A stretch of 64,000 nt of DNA from positions 23,732,869 through 23,796,868 of the forward strand of contig NC_088779.1 in the NCBI RefSeq assembly GCF_954871325.1. The letters run 5' to 3'. The translations under genes and the position numbers were made by a program. The first letter of the stretch is position 1; each line of letters begins with the position of its first letter. This document shows positions 11,994-26,900 of the stretch, in pieces. This DNA comes from Gordionus sp. m RMFG-2023 (taxonomy: Eukaryota > Nematomorpha > Gordioida > Chordodea > Parachordodidae). The notes beneath the pieces were generated by a model. The model was not told the origin of the DNA, ran no database searches, and saw only the letters and a list, made by a program, of their open reading frames with translations.

Positions 11994-14900
11994 CTAAAGA
12001 AATTAGGAAATATTTAAAAGAAATTTCTTTATTGTAAATTAAAAAAAGATGGTGACAAAAGTTAGATTTTTTTAGGTTCTGGTTGGTTTTTGAATCTATT
12101 CGAACCTTAGACAGAGGTTGAAAGAAAATGGTTTTACCAAACGGTCGACACAAGTGTATGCGAAAAAAAAATATTCAATATATTATCATTTTAACTAAAT
12201 TACTTTATTAAAAATAATCAATTATCTTTTCTGAGAAATAAGCGTTCGGTTTTAAAACATTTAAATGATAAAATATGCTACATTTTCTTTGGATAAAGAA
12301 AGAAAATGCCTAAAAGTATTGATTAGTTTTAAGATTTTAATCCAATATACCACAGTCACAGGTTTGACAACCTTGCTCATCAAATTGGTAGCCGTTAGGA
12401 CAGGCCTTGCATTTTACTAGAGGGCATTCTATAATTGTCAATATAAATTTATTATCAATTCAATCGGTAGACATAAAATAACAGTTTTAACAAATAATAA
12501 AATAATTCTTTTATATAAAAATATTTTCGCTTACTGCAATTACAAGTCGCACAACCGTACTTATCCATCTCAAATCCGTTTTTGCATTTTTTAAGGACAC
12601 AAGGGGGTGGGAAACAAACTAAAAATATATATATAAGAAATATTTCTTATCAAATATTATGAATTGTATAATTTAAAAAATAATATTTATTCGGTTTCTC
12701 AAACAATTAAAAAAATGTTATATAATTTTAATTAAATATAAAAATGGGTGAGAAATATGGTTGGGTCAATGTTCTATTTCTAATTGACTAAAAAAATGTC
12801 TGAACCAACTTTTTGTCCAAAGATATCATTTTAGCCTCCATTATTATTATTTGAAGGGTAATTTTAAAGAAATCAAAAATAAATTAACTCTCAGTGAGTA
12901 AGTGATTTTTTTCTTAAGCATAGCCATTACTCAATTATAATAGAAAAAAAAACAAATCTAATATTAATTTTATAATATGAATATAATCAAATATACCGCA
13001 ATCACATGTTGGGCAACCTTGTTCGTCATATTTGTAACCATTGGGACACACCTTGCATTTTCTTAGAGGGCATCCTACACGTTTTATATCGCGAATACAT
13101 TTAAAATTATTATCTTTAAATCATATACAAATCGCAATAAATCAATCAATTAAGCTCTACTAGAAAAAGAATATTTTGCAAAAAAATACAAATTAATAAG
13201 AAAATTGTAAATATATCAATAATGGTTCCTTAACTGCATTTACAAGTTGCGCAACCATACTTATCCGTTTCATACCCATATGTGCATTTGTTGAAGCACC
13301 TAGGTGCGCTGCAAACTAGTAGATGGATTAAATTAGTTATACTATTTATCAAATATTAAAATATTTCCATAAATTATCTCATTTTTGTAAAATTATTTTA
13401 GTCATAAAATTTTTTCTATATATAAAAAGTTGTCAAAATATATATTACATATTTATAAAATTTCTAGTTTATTACAATTGAAATTGAAAGGAAAAAATCA
13501 ACAAGAAAACATTTTTACAAATTAAGAGACTTAATTTTACCGCAGTTGCAAGTCTCACATCCATTTTCATCCAATTGGTAGTCAAGTGGACAAAAAGAGC
13601 AATTTAGTTTTATTTTAGGACAATCTTGTTGAAGAACGATAGAAATTATATACGTATAATTAATTAAAACAATCCAAATTGACACAAATTTGAATATATA
13701 CAGAAACAAAATTGTATCATTATCATTCCACAGCAATAAAAGCTCTTTATAGATCATTTTGATTCTTATTCAATATACCAGAAAATAAATGCGCTTGAAA
13801 GAGCGCTAAAGGAATCAATTAGATTTTTATTAACAGGTTGTCAATTAAATTCTTATTAATAGATCAGGATAGGGGGAGGGACAAACTAAAAATATATGTA
13901 TATGAAATATTTCTTATTAAATATTACAAATTGTATAAATATTTTTAATAAATAAATATATATATTCGTTTCTAAAACGCAATGATTAATAAAATGTTTA
14001 TTGGATATAAAAAAAAGGAGAGAAATATAGTTGGGTAATTGCTCTAAATTAACTAAAAAAAATGGCGAAACATACCTTTTCTAAAGATATAATTTTAGTC
14101 TCCATTTTCTTTATTGGGGGAAGGGGGGGGGGGTGATATAATTATAGTTTGAAGAAATCATAAATAAAATATCTGGTCCTAAATGCGAACTGATTGGTTT
14201 TTTAGCAAACGCCTGGAGACTAAGGATGATTGGGCAATTTTTAGCCATTACCCAATTATAATAAAATTAAAAATCTATATTAATTTTTAGAATATAATCA
14301 AATATACCGCAATCACATGTTTGGCAACCTTGTTCATCAAATTTGTAACCATTAGGACACACCTTGCATTTCCTTAAAGGACATCCTACACGTTTTATAT
14401 CGCGAATATAAATTATTATCAGTTAAATCGTATACAAAAATGCGCCCAACAAGGAAAAATAATATTTTGCCAAAAAAAAATTAATAAAAAAAATTATATC
14501 AATGGTTGTTTAACTGCATTTACAAGTTGAGCAACCGTACTTATCCGTTTCATACCCATATGAGCATTTATTGAAGCACCTAGGTTTATTGCAACCTAGT
14601 AAATAGATAAAATTAGGCAAACTGTTTATCATTAAAAATTTTCAATAGATTAACTTAATTATATTCAGCCAAATTTATGCGAAATTATTTTAACCATAAA
14701 ATTTTATCAATATAAAAAATAGTGGTCAAAAAATACATAATATATATTTATATCAATTTTCTGGTTATACAATTGAAATTGAAAGGAAAAAAAAATTAAA
14801 AACAAAATATTTTAAAAATTAAGAGAATTTAATTTTTACTGCAGTTGCAAGTCTCACATCCATTTTCATCCAATTGGTAACCAAGTGGACAAAAGGGGCA

Positions 14901-17900
14901 TTTTAGTTTTATTTTAGTACAATCTTGTGAAAAACGATAAAAATTAAATATATATAATAATAATAATATCAATTTAAAATTGATACAAATTTGGTTATAT
15001 ACCGAAAAAAAATTTGAATCATTATCATCATAATAGAAAAGTATTCAATAATTTGAGATAAATTTATCAGTTATACAATAGTTTAAGGTAAAATATGTTG
15101 TAATATTCAGTTACAAAAAAATTTATTATTCAAATTGTGATGATATTCAAACAAAAATAATATGTTATTAAAATTATTACTTTATTATTTAAGTCTTAGA
15201 CTATGCAAATGAGATGAAAACGCGTGATAATTGGAGATATTTCATACTTTAAGAGTTTAACAATTGAAGTTATTTACTTTTTATTTTTCGTTTATAAATT
15301 TCTTTTTTAATCTTTTTCTATTTTATTTTTTGTTACTTTTTCCATTATGTTAATTTACATTTATAATTAACAGAGTTTAATAAAGGGATTAGAATTTCAT
15401 ATTATGGTTTAATTTTATTTCTATTATATTTCCAGGCACTAATACTCAACTTATCACAAAATTAACAAAAATGAATAAATATTAGGAATAAGATGTAAGA
15501 ATCAAATAATATAATTTTATACATTCTTAATTAGCAGCATTAATAAGAGAATAAGCAATATTTTTTAGCAGTATTAATAAAAAAAAATATAAATATATAA
15601 CTGCATTTGCAGGTTCTACATCCATTTTCATCGATTTGATTTCCATTTGAGCACTCCTTGCATCTTAAATCATGACAATCTTGAAAGATATGTTTCATAT
15701 ATTAATATTCTTTTCTTTTAGAAATTGATATTTACAAAGTTATAGCTTAAAATTTCGGTTGTATAAATAATCCTAAAGGTGATTATAATTATCAAACTTC
15801 GAAAAGAATCGGTTAATAGTAGGTAGACCAATTTAATAGCGTTACTAGGTGTGGGGGGGGATGCACAGAGGCTCGTGCTCCCTATGAAGAGCCCCCTTAG
15901 TTTATTTTTAAAAAATACCTTAAAAAAAGTCATTTTGAAAATGTTAGCAAAAAAATCAGTTAATTTTAAAATATTTTTTGAGCCACCTAAGATTGTAAGG
16001 ACTAAGTGACGTCACTAGGCCTATTCAAAAGAGAATACAAATCGAATATATAATTATTCGATTAGAAGAATGAAGATTACTATTTTTATATGCATTAATG
16101 AATGTTTTAGCTATCAACGGAGAATATGAAAGTGAAGGAAGGAAGAAAGAAAGAGAGAAAGAAGGAAAGAAAGAGAATTGGAAGAGGCTATGACGTGAGT
16201 GCCAAATGAATTTAACATTGTAGCTATGATTGGTATGATTAAATGGTTGGAAGGTAACTTAAAAAAATATTTGATAAATTTGATCACTTTCTGCGTTCAT
16301 GGCATCATAATCTAGGTTAGAGAATTCGAGTGGATCCGCGCAAGAAAGGTCAGGTAAGGAACTCACCACTCTTCCATGAAGTCTTGGATGAATCTTAGAC
16401 GTTTATCATTAGGGTTGTAAAGTTCAATCGAAAGTAAAAGAAATTCCAAAAATTCCCAGGCAAAATATAGTGTTATTTTGTCTTAGAAATCTGTCTCTAC
16501 ATCGTTTGCAAGGTATTAGAAGGAGGAAAAGATGAGGGTAACATAAATAAGAATGCTGATGTTGGGTAAAGGAAAAATATCATAATACGAGCAACGTAAA
16601 AGTATTGGGGGGGGGGCAGATTAAAAAAGTTTACATGATTAAAAGCTCTAAGAGAGATGTGTTGATGATTAGAGCGAAAAAAAGGCTAAAAATAGGATGG
16701 AATTAGAAAAGGCTACAGCCATATGACACGAGACATATGAGACTTTAATGAATTATACTAGAACCTACAAATAGAAGAAGACTGAAAATGTTTATTAGTT
16801 TGAAAAAACACAGTTTAAATATAGGAATGAGCATACTACAACGGCAGGTTCTACATCCATTTTCATCGATTTGATTGCCATTAGCGCATTCCTTGCATTC
16901 TAATAGAGGACAATCTTGTAAGATGTATAATTCATATAACTTTATTATTTATAGCTTAATTTATTACACAAAGTCTTATTATTATTATAAAATTCTCATG
17001 CCAATCGGTCAAAGATTAAAATGGTTTAAATTTTCTTAAATAATTTTAATAAAATACGATTATACTGCATCGGCAGGTCCTACACCAATTTGCATCAATT
17101 TGATTACCATATATGCAATCTTTGCAATCTAACTCCAAACATTCTATTGATAATTTATTTTATATTAATTTAAGAGTACAAATATTTAGCTTTAGAATTT
17201 GTTCGAATACAAAGAAAGCTATATTTAATATTTTCAAAGTGCTGAATATCTTATTATATGATAATTATCTTGCTTTTACACGAATCGAATGTAATAGGCT
17301 AATTTTAACATAATGAATTTTTAAAGTTGTAATTTTAGCAAAATATAAATTACTGCAACGGCAAGTTCTACATCCATTTTCATCGATTTGATAACCATTA
17401 GAACAGTACTTAGTACAATTTACCAAAGGAGGGCAATCTTGAAAGATTTTATTAAAAGAATAATTTTTTCTGAAAATTTATCTTATGATCTAATGTAAAA
17501 GAACAATCAAATAAACTCACCGCGTATTACAATGGATAGAATATCAAACTGTTTTATAATTATAATGTTTTATTTTAAATTATTGTGTGAGATATTCCAA
17601 ACTTTGTACAACTTATTTTAGAGAAATAAAATATTTAGGAAGAATAGTCATATCCGCTTTATACCTAAGTCGCTATCAATCACTATGTCAATATAAATGC
17701 CTGTAGAGAATTTCTAATTCAAGCGTTAGCTTCAGGAAGAACATAATAGTTTACATGATTAAAATACGTAGATAGGGAACGAAAGAAAGAAAAAAAAGAA
17801 TAATTAAATGTTTAAGATAAGAACGCAAAAAGGTTTAGTATAATAGATGGATTTGGGAAAGGCTTTAACCAGACGCATGACAGATGAGAATGGAGAAGTA

Positions 17901-20900
17901 AAATTCTAAGAATAGAAGAAATTCATTCTGACCGCTCAGAACAAAGATGACTGAAAATGTTTATTAGCCATATTTAAAAAAAAAACATAGTTTTAATAGA
18001 AATAAACAAACTACAACGGCAGGTTCTACATCCATTTTCATCGATTTGATTGCCATTAGCACACTCCTTGCATCTCAACAAAGGACAATCTTAAAAGAAG
18101 TATATATTTGATAAAGTTCACATTATAATTTATCCAACTCTCTTAAATAATCGAATAAATTGTTTTAATTTTATCACCGATAATGATTATTAGCTTTGAA
18201 ATGCAATTTTCTTTAAAAAAACATTTAATAAAAATATGAATATTACTGCATTGGCAAGTTCTACATCCATTTTCATCGACTTCGTTACCATAAATGCATT
18301 CCTTACAACCCAACTGAAGGCATTCTTTAAAGATTTATTTTGTATTAATTTAAAAGTTGATTATAGCTTTCGAATTTGTTCGTATAAACAATGATGGCTC
18401 TATATAATATTTTTAAAATATTGGGACTGACTATATCTTAATATATATAATTATATAGCTTTTACATGAATAAAATAAATAGGCTATTTTTAATAAAAAA
18501 AAGCAATTTTAAAAAATTGTAATAGCAAGATATAAATTACTGCAGCGGCAAATTCTACATCCATTTTTATCGATTTGATGACCATTAGGACAGACCGTAT
18601 GACATCTTATCAGAGGGCAATCTTGAAAGATTTTATTTAAAAGTTAATTTTTTTTTCTTTAAAGTTATACATATAGTGCTGATTATAATAATATGAACGT
18701 TATATTTATCTTATTATCTGCCACAAGTTAAAAGACCATTTAATGAATCATATAACCTATTCCATCTGGAATCATAAGGATAACATTGCAAACTGCTTTA
18801 CAATATATATTTTTAATTTTCAGTGGATGTAGGTCAATGTGATACATCCCAAACTGCACATAATTTTAGATACATTACACATTTTAGGAAAAAAAGAATA
18901 ATCTCCACCTTAATTAGCATTTGAAATTTCTATAATTGGAACTAAAAATAAATGTATACAAATGCATTTCTAAACTAAGCCCACATCTTCTAACTTTATT
19001 CATTAATTTTCTATAATCATTTTCAGGTTTGTATAGCCATTAGCTGGAAGAACTTACCATTTGAATAATATGATGTAAAACGATAAATTTTTAATAGATT
19101 AACTAAGTCGTCTAAACTAGAGACTTGCAGGTTCAATTATTTTCATACCAAACCCAAGAGGGGTGATGTAATATACACTTCAAATTATTACAGCGAGTAG
19201 TGATACATCCCCATAAGTTATACTCCTATAATTTTGATGCACCTTCCTCCTTGTCTACCTTGGTTATTGGGGTTGAAGTTTTAATTATAATTAAAAAAAT
19301 ATGGGAAACCAAAATAGCGTGTCACCAGTTGATTTGGAAAAAAAAATTGCATATAACTAAAATTTCAAATGTAGTTAAATTAGTATATTTTTGGAAATGG
19401 AATATAATTCATTAGATTATACTTAATTATTTTCATGATAATATATCGATGTCTCACTGAGATATTGATTCATATTTTCAGTTATATGAACTTCATACAC
19501 ATTAGAACCTGCAAAGTAATTTATTAGCGGGCCGAGCTCGCATTTTAAAAAATTTCGTGTCCGAGCCCATTCGAGATAAATTTTTTGTTCTAGTCCGTGT
19601 CCGACTAAAAAAAAATTGGAATTTGATTATAAATATCACATCTGATTTTCCATTTGTATTTTGCTTGTGTTCTAATCTTTTAAGAAATTATTTTAATTTG
19701 GATCCATTCTATAAACAATTTTATAAATGTAAAAATTTGAGGCTATTTAGTTGAAAAGATCTTTGATAAAACAAGAATTATCAAATAAAAGTATTTTATA
19801 ACTGTTATAACAGGGAAAAAATATTATTATCTACATTATCAATACAACCAATTAAAATTTGAATAAAGATATCAATAACTGCAACGACAGAGTCTATATC
19901 CTTTTAAAAGATTTAATTCCCCCCTAACAGATTACACTATAGAAGAGGGCAATTTTTAAGATTTTCTTTAACATTTTATTTTTATTCTTCTTCAAAGTTG
20001 TGGCTTAATTTACATCTATTCATGTTGTGAAGGTTATATGAGAAATATAAATTTTTATTTATTTGTTTTGTGTAACCTGATATATAAAATATAGCTTCCC
20101 TCTTTTTGTACTTCCAACATTCTACAAATTTATATAATTTACTTCGTGTGTAAATATTTCGGGTACGAATCCAGGTTTTTTTCAAGGACAAAGTTAATTT
20201 TTGATTCGATAGAAAATTAATTAACTACACTCAAAATTAAACAATGTTTACTTTTATAACGGGGAAAAAAATTGATGAAAAATATAATGGTAAAATAAAA
20301 AAATCGTTTCTAGATTTAACACATATTAATACATTTCTGTAATTCAATATTATGATTTTTTAAAAAGGGTATGTTTGTCTTATTGGGTAAAAGAGAAAAA
20401 AACTGAGGGAAAATAAACCTTATCCTAAAAAAGATTTCATAGAAATAAAACTATATAATAAAGATACGGAAAAAAAATATCTTAAAAACAAAAAAACGGA
20501 AGAATAACTCTAAGAATTAAATCCTTCAGAAAGTTTATCGGTTAATATTTAGAAATAAATTAAAAAATAGTCATTATTAGGTTATATACCAATTCCGTAA
20601 AAATTTACCGCTAAAACTTTTATCGCGAATGTTAATTATAGCAAATTAAATTTATGGTGAAACCTTATCACAAATCTACTTGCTATTACTATTCCCCCAT
20701 GAATAAAGCGCACAAATTTTTATAACGAAACCCTTACAGCGAACTCTATAGGGCGACATAACAGCATAACTTTTAAGAATTAATAATGGCGAAAATTTAA
20801 ACGAAGTCATTATACCGGAACCCAAATCGTAATAAATATAACGATAACACAGTGAGAGTAATGCCGCGATAATTGCTAATAGTGACTACTTTATTTTGAA

Positions 20901-23900
20901 ATATTTATTTTTTAAAACCAAATTAAAAAATTTTTTTAAAATAGATTGCTCAAAGATAGAACTATAAATTTCTTTTTTTAAAACCTAAATAAATTTATTT
21001 AATGATTTTTGAACTTTGAAATGGTTTGGAAGTTATTATAGTAACGATATTTTATGCTACCCCGCCTATGCTTTTTCATCAAGGTCTTATTATAGTAGAA
21101 TAAAAATCACATCATTTTACGAATATTATCATTGGGTTTGTTAAATAGCCTTGATCTCTAGGGGAAGTAGAAAAATCCAGAAAGGATAGATTTATCTCAA
21201 ACCCTTTTAAGGCATGGTAAATAAATTAGCACTAATTAAGTTTGAGTTACATTTGATTGTTTTATTTATATAACATATTTAGAAATATCAATTTTGAATT
21301 ATTTTATTTATGTTGGACCCCCCCCCCTCCCCCCATTTATTGTGAGGATTATAAATAATTTAGATTTTATATGTAAAAATTCTTATTAAATAATTATTTC
21401 AAAACGAAATTAAAGATGACTAGTTAATTGTAAAAATATTACTCACAACATTACCAATGATTAGATTAAATACTTTTCAATCTTGATAAATATTGAGATA
21501 TGGGGGCCTAAAAATGTATCTTGATACAAATATTTTTTTAAAAATAGAATCAAGATATATATTTTAATTATAATTAGGTAAAGTTTAAAAAAAATTTACT
21601 ATGTTGATTGTTTTTCATCAGCATATCACTAATATTAATCACCTATAATGTACAATTATTCTATTATTACCACCATATTTACTATATTTTCTTAATTAAT
21701 TGCGTTAAATAACGCTTACCTTGAAATGGAAAGAATCGAAAAATAATAAATTTAATATAAAATAGGTCTAATTTTTTAAGCATTCATTCTTCTCTTGGAT
21801 GATATATACCCACCTTTTTTTAAATATATATATATATATTTTTTATAGTATCCATTTTAATATATATTTTTTAATCCTCTGTAAATTATATAATTTATTT
21901 TATAATATTTTTTTTAAAAATAATAAAAAAGTCGAATATCAAATAGTGATAAATTTTTTTTTAAATTGTAAGATAAAAAAATCGCAAAATAAAATTGCAT
22001 CAATTTGTATCTAAAATTGTCACCGCTTAAAATGTCTAGATAAAGACATTTTATAAAAATGTTACTGCATAAGATTTTTTGTATCTAGAAACATAACCCT
22101 TCTGGCCGGTCCAAGAGTTTGTTTAGAAAACTCTGAGAAGCAAGCCAGATTTTTGCGCCTTAACCGAGATATATATTTCTGAACTACTAAGCCATTACAA
22201 AATGAGGATTCATTTTGAATATAACTAACCTTTTTTGCAAATTAAAAATATTTTTATAATTATATTTAATTTTTGAAAGTTAAAGAAAGAGAAAGAAAGG
22301 AAGAAATAAAGAATTAAACATATTTACTCCAATTTTTTAGGATCGTTAGGTTGTTCTGCTTGCCCAAGTAACTTGAAATAAAGGAACAGAAAATAAGAAA
22401 TTTGATCATCATTGATTATAATTCAATTTCTTGCTTAAGAAATGAGAATTTTGAAATAATTCTCTGGATTTTTAGATAAAATTAATTATTTAAAAAATTA
22501 TTTTAATATTTTGTTATAAAAATCAAAAAAAAAATTGATATGTTTTTTTTGTTGACAAAACCAGGATGTAAAAGATAAATAAATATAACCCGATAACATA
22601 TCATAATACCAAAGGTTATAAGAAGATTTTTTTAAAATTTTTTTCCAAAACTCTAATGAAAGTAATTTCTATTCCTATCAATTATGTTACAGTTAGCGCT
22701 ACGCTACATAAAGTGTAACGTTCTTGTAATTCTCCCATTTTAAAAATGTGACGAAGAGCTTTATGGTTACTTTATAAATAAAGCATTTTTTAAAAAAATA
22801 ATATTAAATTAAAGGTTTTAAATAGAATGTTTTATTGGTTAAATAAAAAGAATCCAAAGAAGGGAATGAGATTTCTTCCTATTGCAAATTTCTATGGATA
22901 GGATTTAATGATTTATCTGTTTTCCTAAATCAAATTAACCATTAAAGTTTTTATATCCGCAGAGGAATACTACGATATTATTGCGGAAGACGATAAATAA
23001 TGCTATATATAATCATGGACAAATAGGAGATTACAGCCTCTTGTACAAAATTTCTAAGCGGTTTCGGTTCCTCTTTTTTTGGTATTTTGAAAATGAATAA
23101 AATAAAAAATGATCAGAACTTTAACCAAATTTTATCACCCGAACCTTTAAAAATATCGGTGAACCAGTTTGAATCTTTCGATGAACTCTTTTAACGATTA
23201 TAATAATAAATTTTTATTGATTGATTATAAGTATCAGTAACTATTTTTTATATATTTTTATATATTGCTAATTGACGGCAACTACCCGAGTTAACGTATA
23301 AAAGTGTTCTCAACCATAGTTTATTCTTTATCCTTATGGACATTATTTGACGGAATAAAATCTTGAAATATTTTAATTGGATATGGCTCAATATTATTTT
23401 TAAATGTTAACATTTTTTTCTCTACATAATTATAATAAGTTTGCATGTAAAGAGGTTAGAACCGGTTTTTAAAGTGCAAACCGAACCGATATTATGAATT
23501 TTAACAAACCGAAGTTTGATAAATCTTTATTTTTATCGGATACTGAACCGATATTCGTTGCGTTTGAATCCTTTAAAACATATAACTTTAAAAAAAAGAA
23601 TAGTTTATCAATAAAACATGCTCCTCTATCTTCTTAAATTTAGCTTTCTAAATAGAAAATTATTGATTAAGTTTATGTTTGACGGAGTTATTTTGAGGTC
23701 TTATAACGATGCCTCTACTATTTGAAGAATTAAAATAAAATTGGTTTAAGGAGAGAACCTGATATTAATTGCAATTTTAACGAAATTATTTATTTTTTAA
23801 AAAAATATTGATATTTATAAAGATGTTTATAATTATAAAGTCAAGCACGAATCGACCTCGCCTGGGGAAACTTGGGGCTTACTTATTTAATCTTTTCACA

Positions 23901-26900
23901 TTTTAACCAATATTGAGAGAAATTAGTTCAATAGATAAAAAGTTAAAGCGTTATGACCTGGTAAGTCAGCATCCCTTCCTTCTTTTTCCTCTCCTCTCCT
24001 CCCCTCTTTCTTTCTTGATGGAAATCATACTAACGCAAATACCGCTGATAATTGGATTCGAAGCCTTTACATCTATCTAGAAAAATATCTATTTAAGTAT
24101 CCACCGACGAGAATCTCTCCAATGGGCCATCGCGTATCGGGCTTTGCGAGAGAGATGGGACATCCTATTCAGTGCTCCTCACGATCAAGATGCCGACAAT
24201 CTAAACGAGGTCTCCACGACGGTTTTACTATAAGCCAAGTAAGCCAAGCTACCCAGTCATTACTTTCCTAGTTGTCCAGTCTATAATCTCAATCTGTGAC
24301 GACTTACCATATGAATTCCGAAAATTATCCCAAGACAACAAATGCATGGAACGATTCGTCCCCGCAATATTTACTATAAATAATATACGCATATCTAATA
24401 TATATAATCATCGTAATCAAGAATGAACGTTTTCGTATAACCTTAATGTTAATTTTTATTTTTGGTATCAACTTTCCTATCATCTTAATGTTAATATTTA
24501 TTTTTGGTATCAACTTTCTTATCATCTTAATGTTATATAAATCGAAGGAGACTATATACCTTTAATGTTAAATTTTTTTTTTAAAAAAAAGAAAACTAAA
24601 TTATGTAATACAATTCTTCTTATAATGAAATTATATTATGCTAAAGTAATTTAAATATATCAATATTTATCTTTTTTATTGGAAGTTCCAGGCTTAGGAA
24701 AACAATTTCAAAATTATTATAGGTTGGCAATGTTTGAGAAATTTTTTTTAAAATTAGGGACGGGCTGGGCTTGCAAAATATTTTTATAAATTATATTGGG
24801 CTTTGGGAAAATTTTCAAATTTTTATCAGCTTGGACGCTTGGGAATTTTTTTTATTATTAACTATGGATCAGACATTGACCTAAAACAAATAAACCAAGG
24901 GATAAAATCTGATTTTGATTGTATTTTTAAATTCATTATGATTTTTTAAAATATTTTATTCCAGTTCTCAACTACCATAATTATTATGATCTTTGGTTGG
25001 GGTTGGGGAAATTTTTTCAAAATTATTATGGCCTTGCTTGGGAATTTTTTCAATATTAAATAATAGACATAGATGATCAGTAATATTTTAAAAAATAATA
25101 TTGATATGAGTATCAAGTAAAAGCTTTAAATATATTTTGACTCAAAATATAGCATTTAAACTTAGTTTTAATGTGGGCCTACCTAAAGATGGGGGGGGGG
25201 TTATAAAGAATAAAAATTGGATATTATTTTCAAATAACAGGTAACAACTATCATTAAAGAGTAAGGAGAAAATTCTCATTCTCCGTCATTTTTGACGGAC
25301 TCAGCAATGCTGACTAACGGGAGCTCTGGTACTCTTAGTTATATAATTTTCATTTTGCCCTTCAAGAAAGACGGGTCATCATACTTTTCTCTATTATTAG
25401 ATGATAGATGAATCAGAAATTAAGAATATCTTATGAGGTGTGATTCACAAATTTACCTCTTTTTTGCCTAAATTTTAATATTTTTATATAATATATTAAT
25501 AAAGTATATATAGTACCATATACACAAACTCATTACCCCTCAACCCCGTCATTCTTGACGGGTTATTAACTAGTTAATTTATATTTCTCTATTGACCTTT
25601 CCTCGCCTTCGGTTTTTAATATTGCAATGTGTTATTAGTTATTTCACTATTACTTTGTGCATATTGAAAATTTTTCGCAATAAACGCTCTGTCCCAGCGC
25701 CATAAAGGCCAAGGCACAATAAAAACACCCAATCGTCCGTAAGGGAAAGGGTTCTAGTTTTTAGGCACACGCCAAGTTAAAGTATTTGAGGTATTATGAA
25801 GGTACTTTGATAATAAAAAATATTGCGAATGAATAGGCGTGAAAGGAAGATTTAGTGGCTTAAAATTAAAATTTCGCGCTTTATGATTCTCTTTTCATAA
25901 TAAATTTATTAAAAAAATTTGGCAGTTGATGCGATACGAATATTAAATATATTGAAAAGAAAATAACTATACAGTATATTACATTATAGACAGAAATATG
26001 AAAATGATCATTTATATCTTGATTTAAATAATAAATAATTTATTAAAATAAATTTGATGGTCCTCTTTTCTAGTACGAAGCTTTCGGTTCTAAAAACAAA
26101 AATTTACAAAAAAATATATATTAAATTTGCATTGGATAAAAAAAAAATAGTAAGAAAGATGGGTGAAATAATTCTAATGAGCCTGTCTTCGCAGACATTA
26201 TCGGAAGGTACGGCTCGACCCAATCATCTTTAAAAGGTATGTTTGCATACGAAAAATAGGGCACTCGAAGAAAATTGTTATTGAAAAAAAATATTTTAAA
26301 ATTTTGTCGAGGTCCCGCTCCTGCTGAAATTAAAATTGAAAAATCAAGATGCGATACGATTCGAGTCAAACAGAATATTTGTCCAAGCCTCTTGATTCGA
26401 GTTTAGCGAGCCAGACCAAAGTTTAGTTGAATCAGACTAAAGTTTATTAGGATCTGGCAGGATTTTGTTTGGATAACACAAGTTTAATTGGGTTAAACTC
26501 GAGTTTAATAAGGTCCTTTGGGATATTTAATAAACTTGGAAGAATTAAGGAAGTGTGACAATCAAGTAACGTTCAATCATTGGAAGAAGATATTGTCAGA
26601 AGGAAAAAAATTTTTTGGTCAAATTTTGGCATTTCACAATTTTCTATAAAAAAAACAACTCATATAAATATAATTATCAATAAATCGGTCCGTAAAACAG
26701 TATTTTGGCAAAAATAATAGAAAATTCAAAATATATATCAAATATTTTGCTTAACTGCATTTACAAGTTGCACAACCATACTTGTCTATTTCAAATCCAT
26801 TGTCGCATTTGTTAGAACATCTGGGTGTGATCAAAGCTAAAAGAAAACAAAGTATAATTATCAGTTTAAATCAATAATATTTATTTAGCTTTAAGACTAT

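Larger units (their letters stand above)
18460..25516. repeat. 7-kb segmental duplication, copy 1
   Basis: This block recurs in the same orientation at 35041-41990 with only scattered substitutions and small indels. It contains one intact class F exon (18541-18621), one dead exon (19880-19953), a C run at 21318-21327 and a moderately GC-rich patch near 24040-24300; the rest is AT-rich intron. Homology starts near 'aaataaataggctattttt' and ends near 'atatatagtacc'. Homologous A and B exons just beyond the right end of both copies suggest the duplication was originally longer. Confidence 0.93.

Noticed and set aside
16316-16440. Patch with restriction-site-like words (gaattcgagtggatcc) considered as cloning vector
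   Set aside because: Too short and embedded in continuous AST-1 intron sequence; likely chance.
12351-18621. Regular short repeats at intervals, considered as a CRISPR array
   Set aside because: The units are protein-coding exons with splice sites and variable spacing in an intron-bearing animal genome.
19200-19415. Frame of 71 codons with a partial partner at 35688-35885
   Set aside because: The frame is not preserved between the two copies of the block, as expected for non-coding DNA.
22090-22160. Moderately GC-rich 'ctggccggtccaagagttt' segment considered as a tRNA
   Set aside because: No A box/B box pair or cloverleaf could be drawn.
24325-24525. Frame with a repeated peptide (IPKININ/IPKIKIN)
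   Set aside because: It comes from three imperfect DNA repeats of 'cttaatgttaatttttattt' and changes in the second copy.
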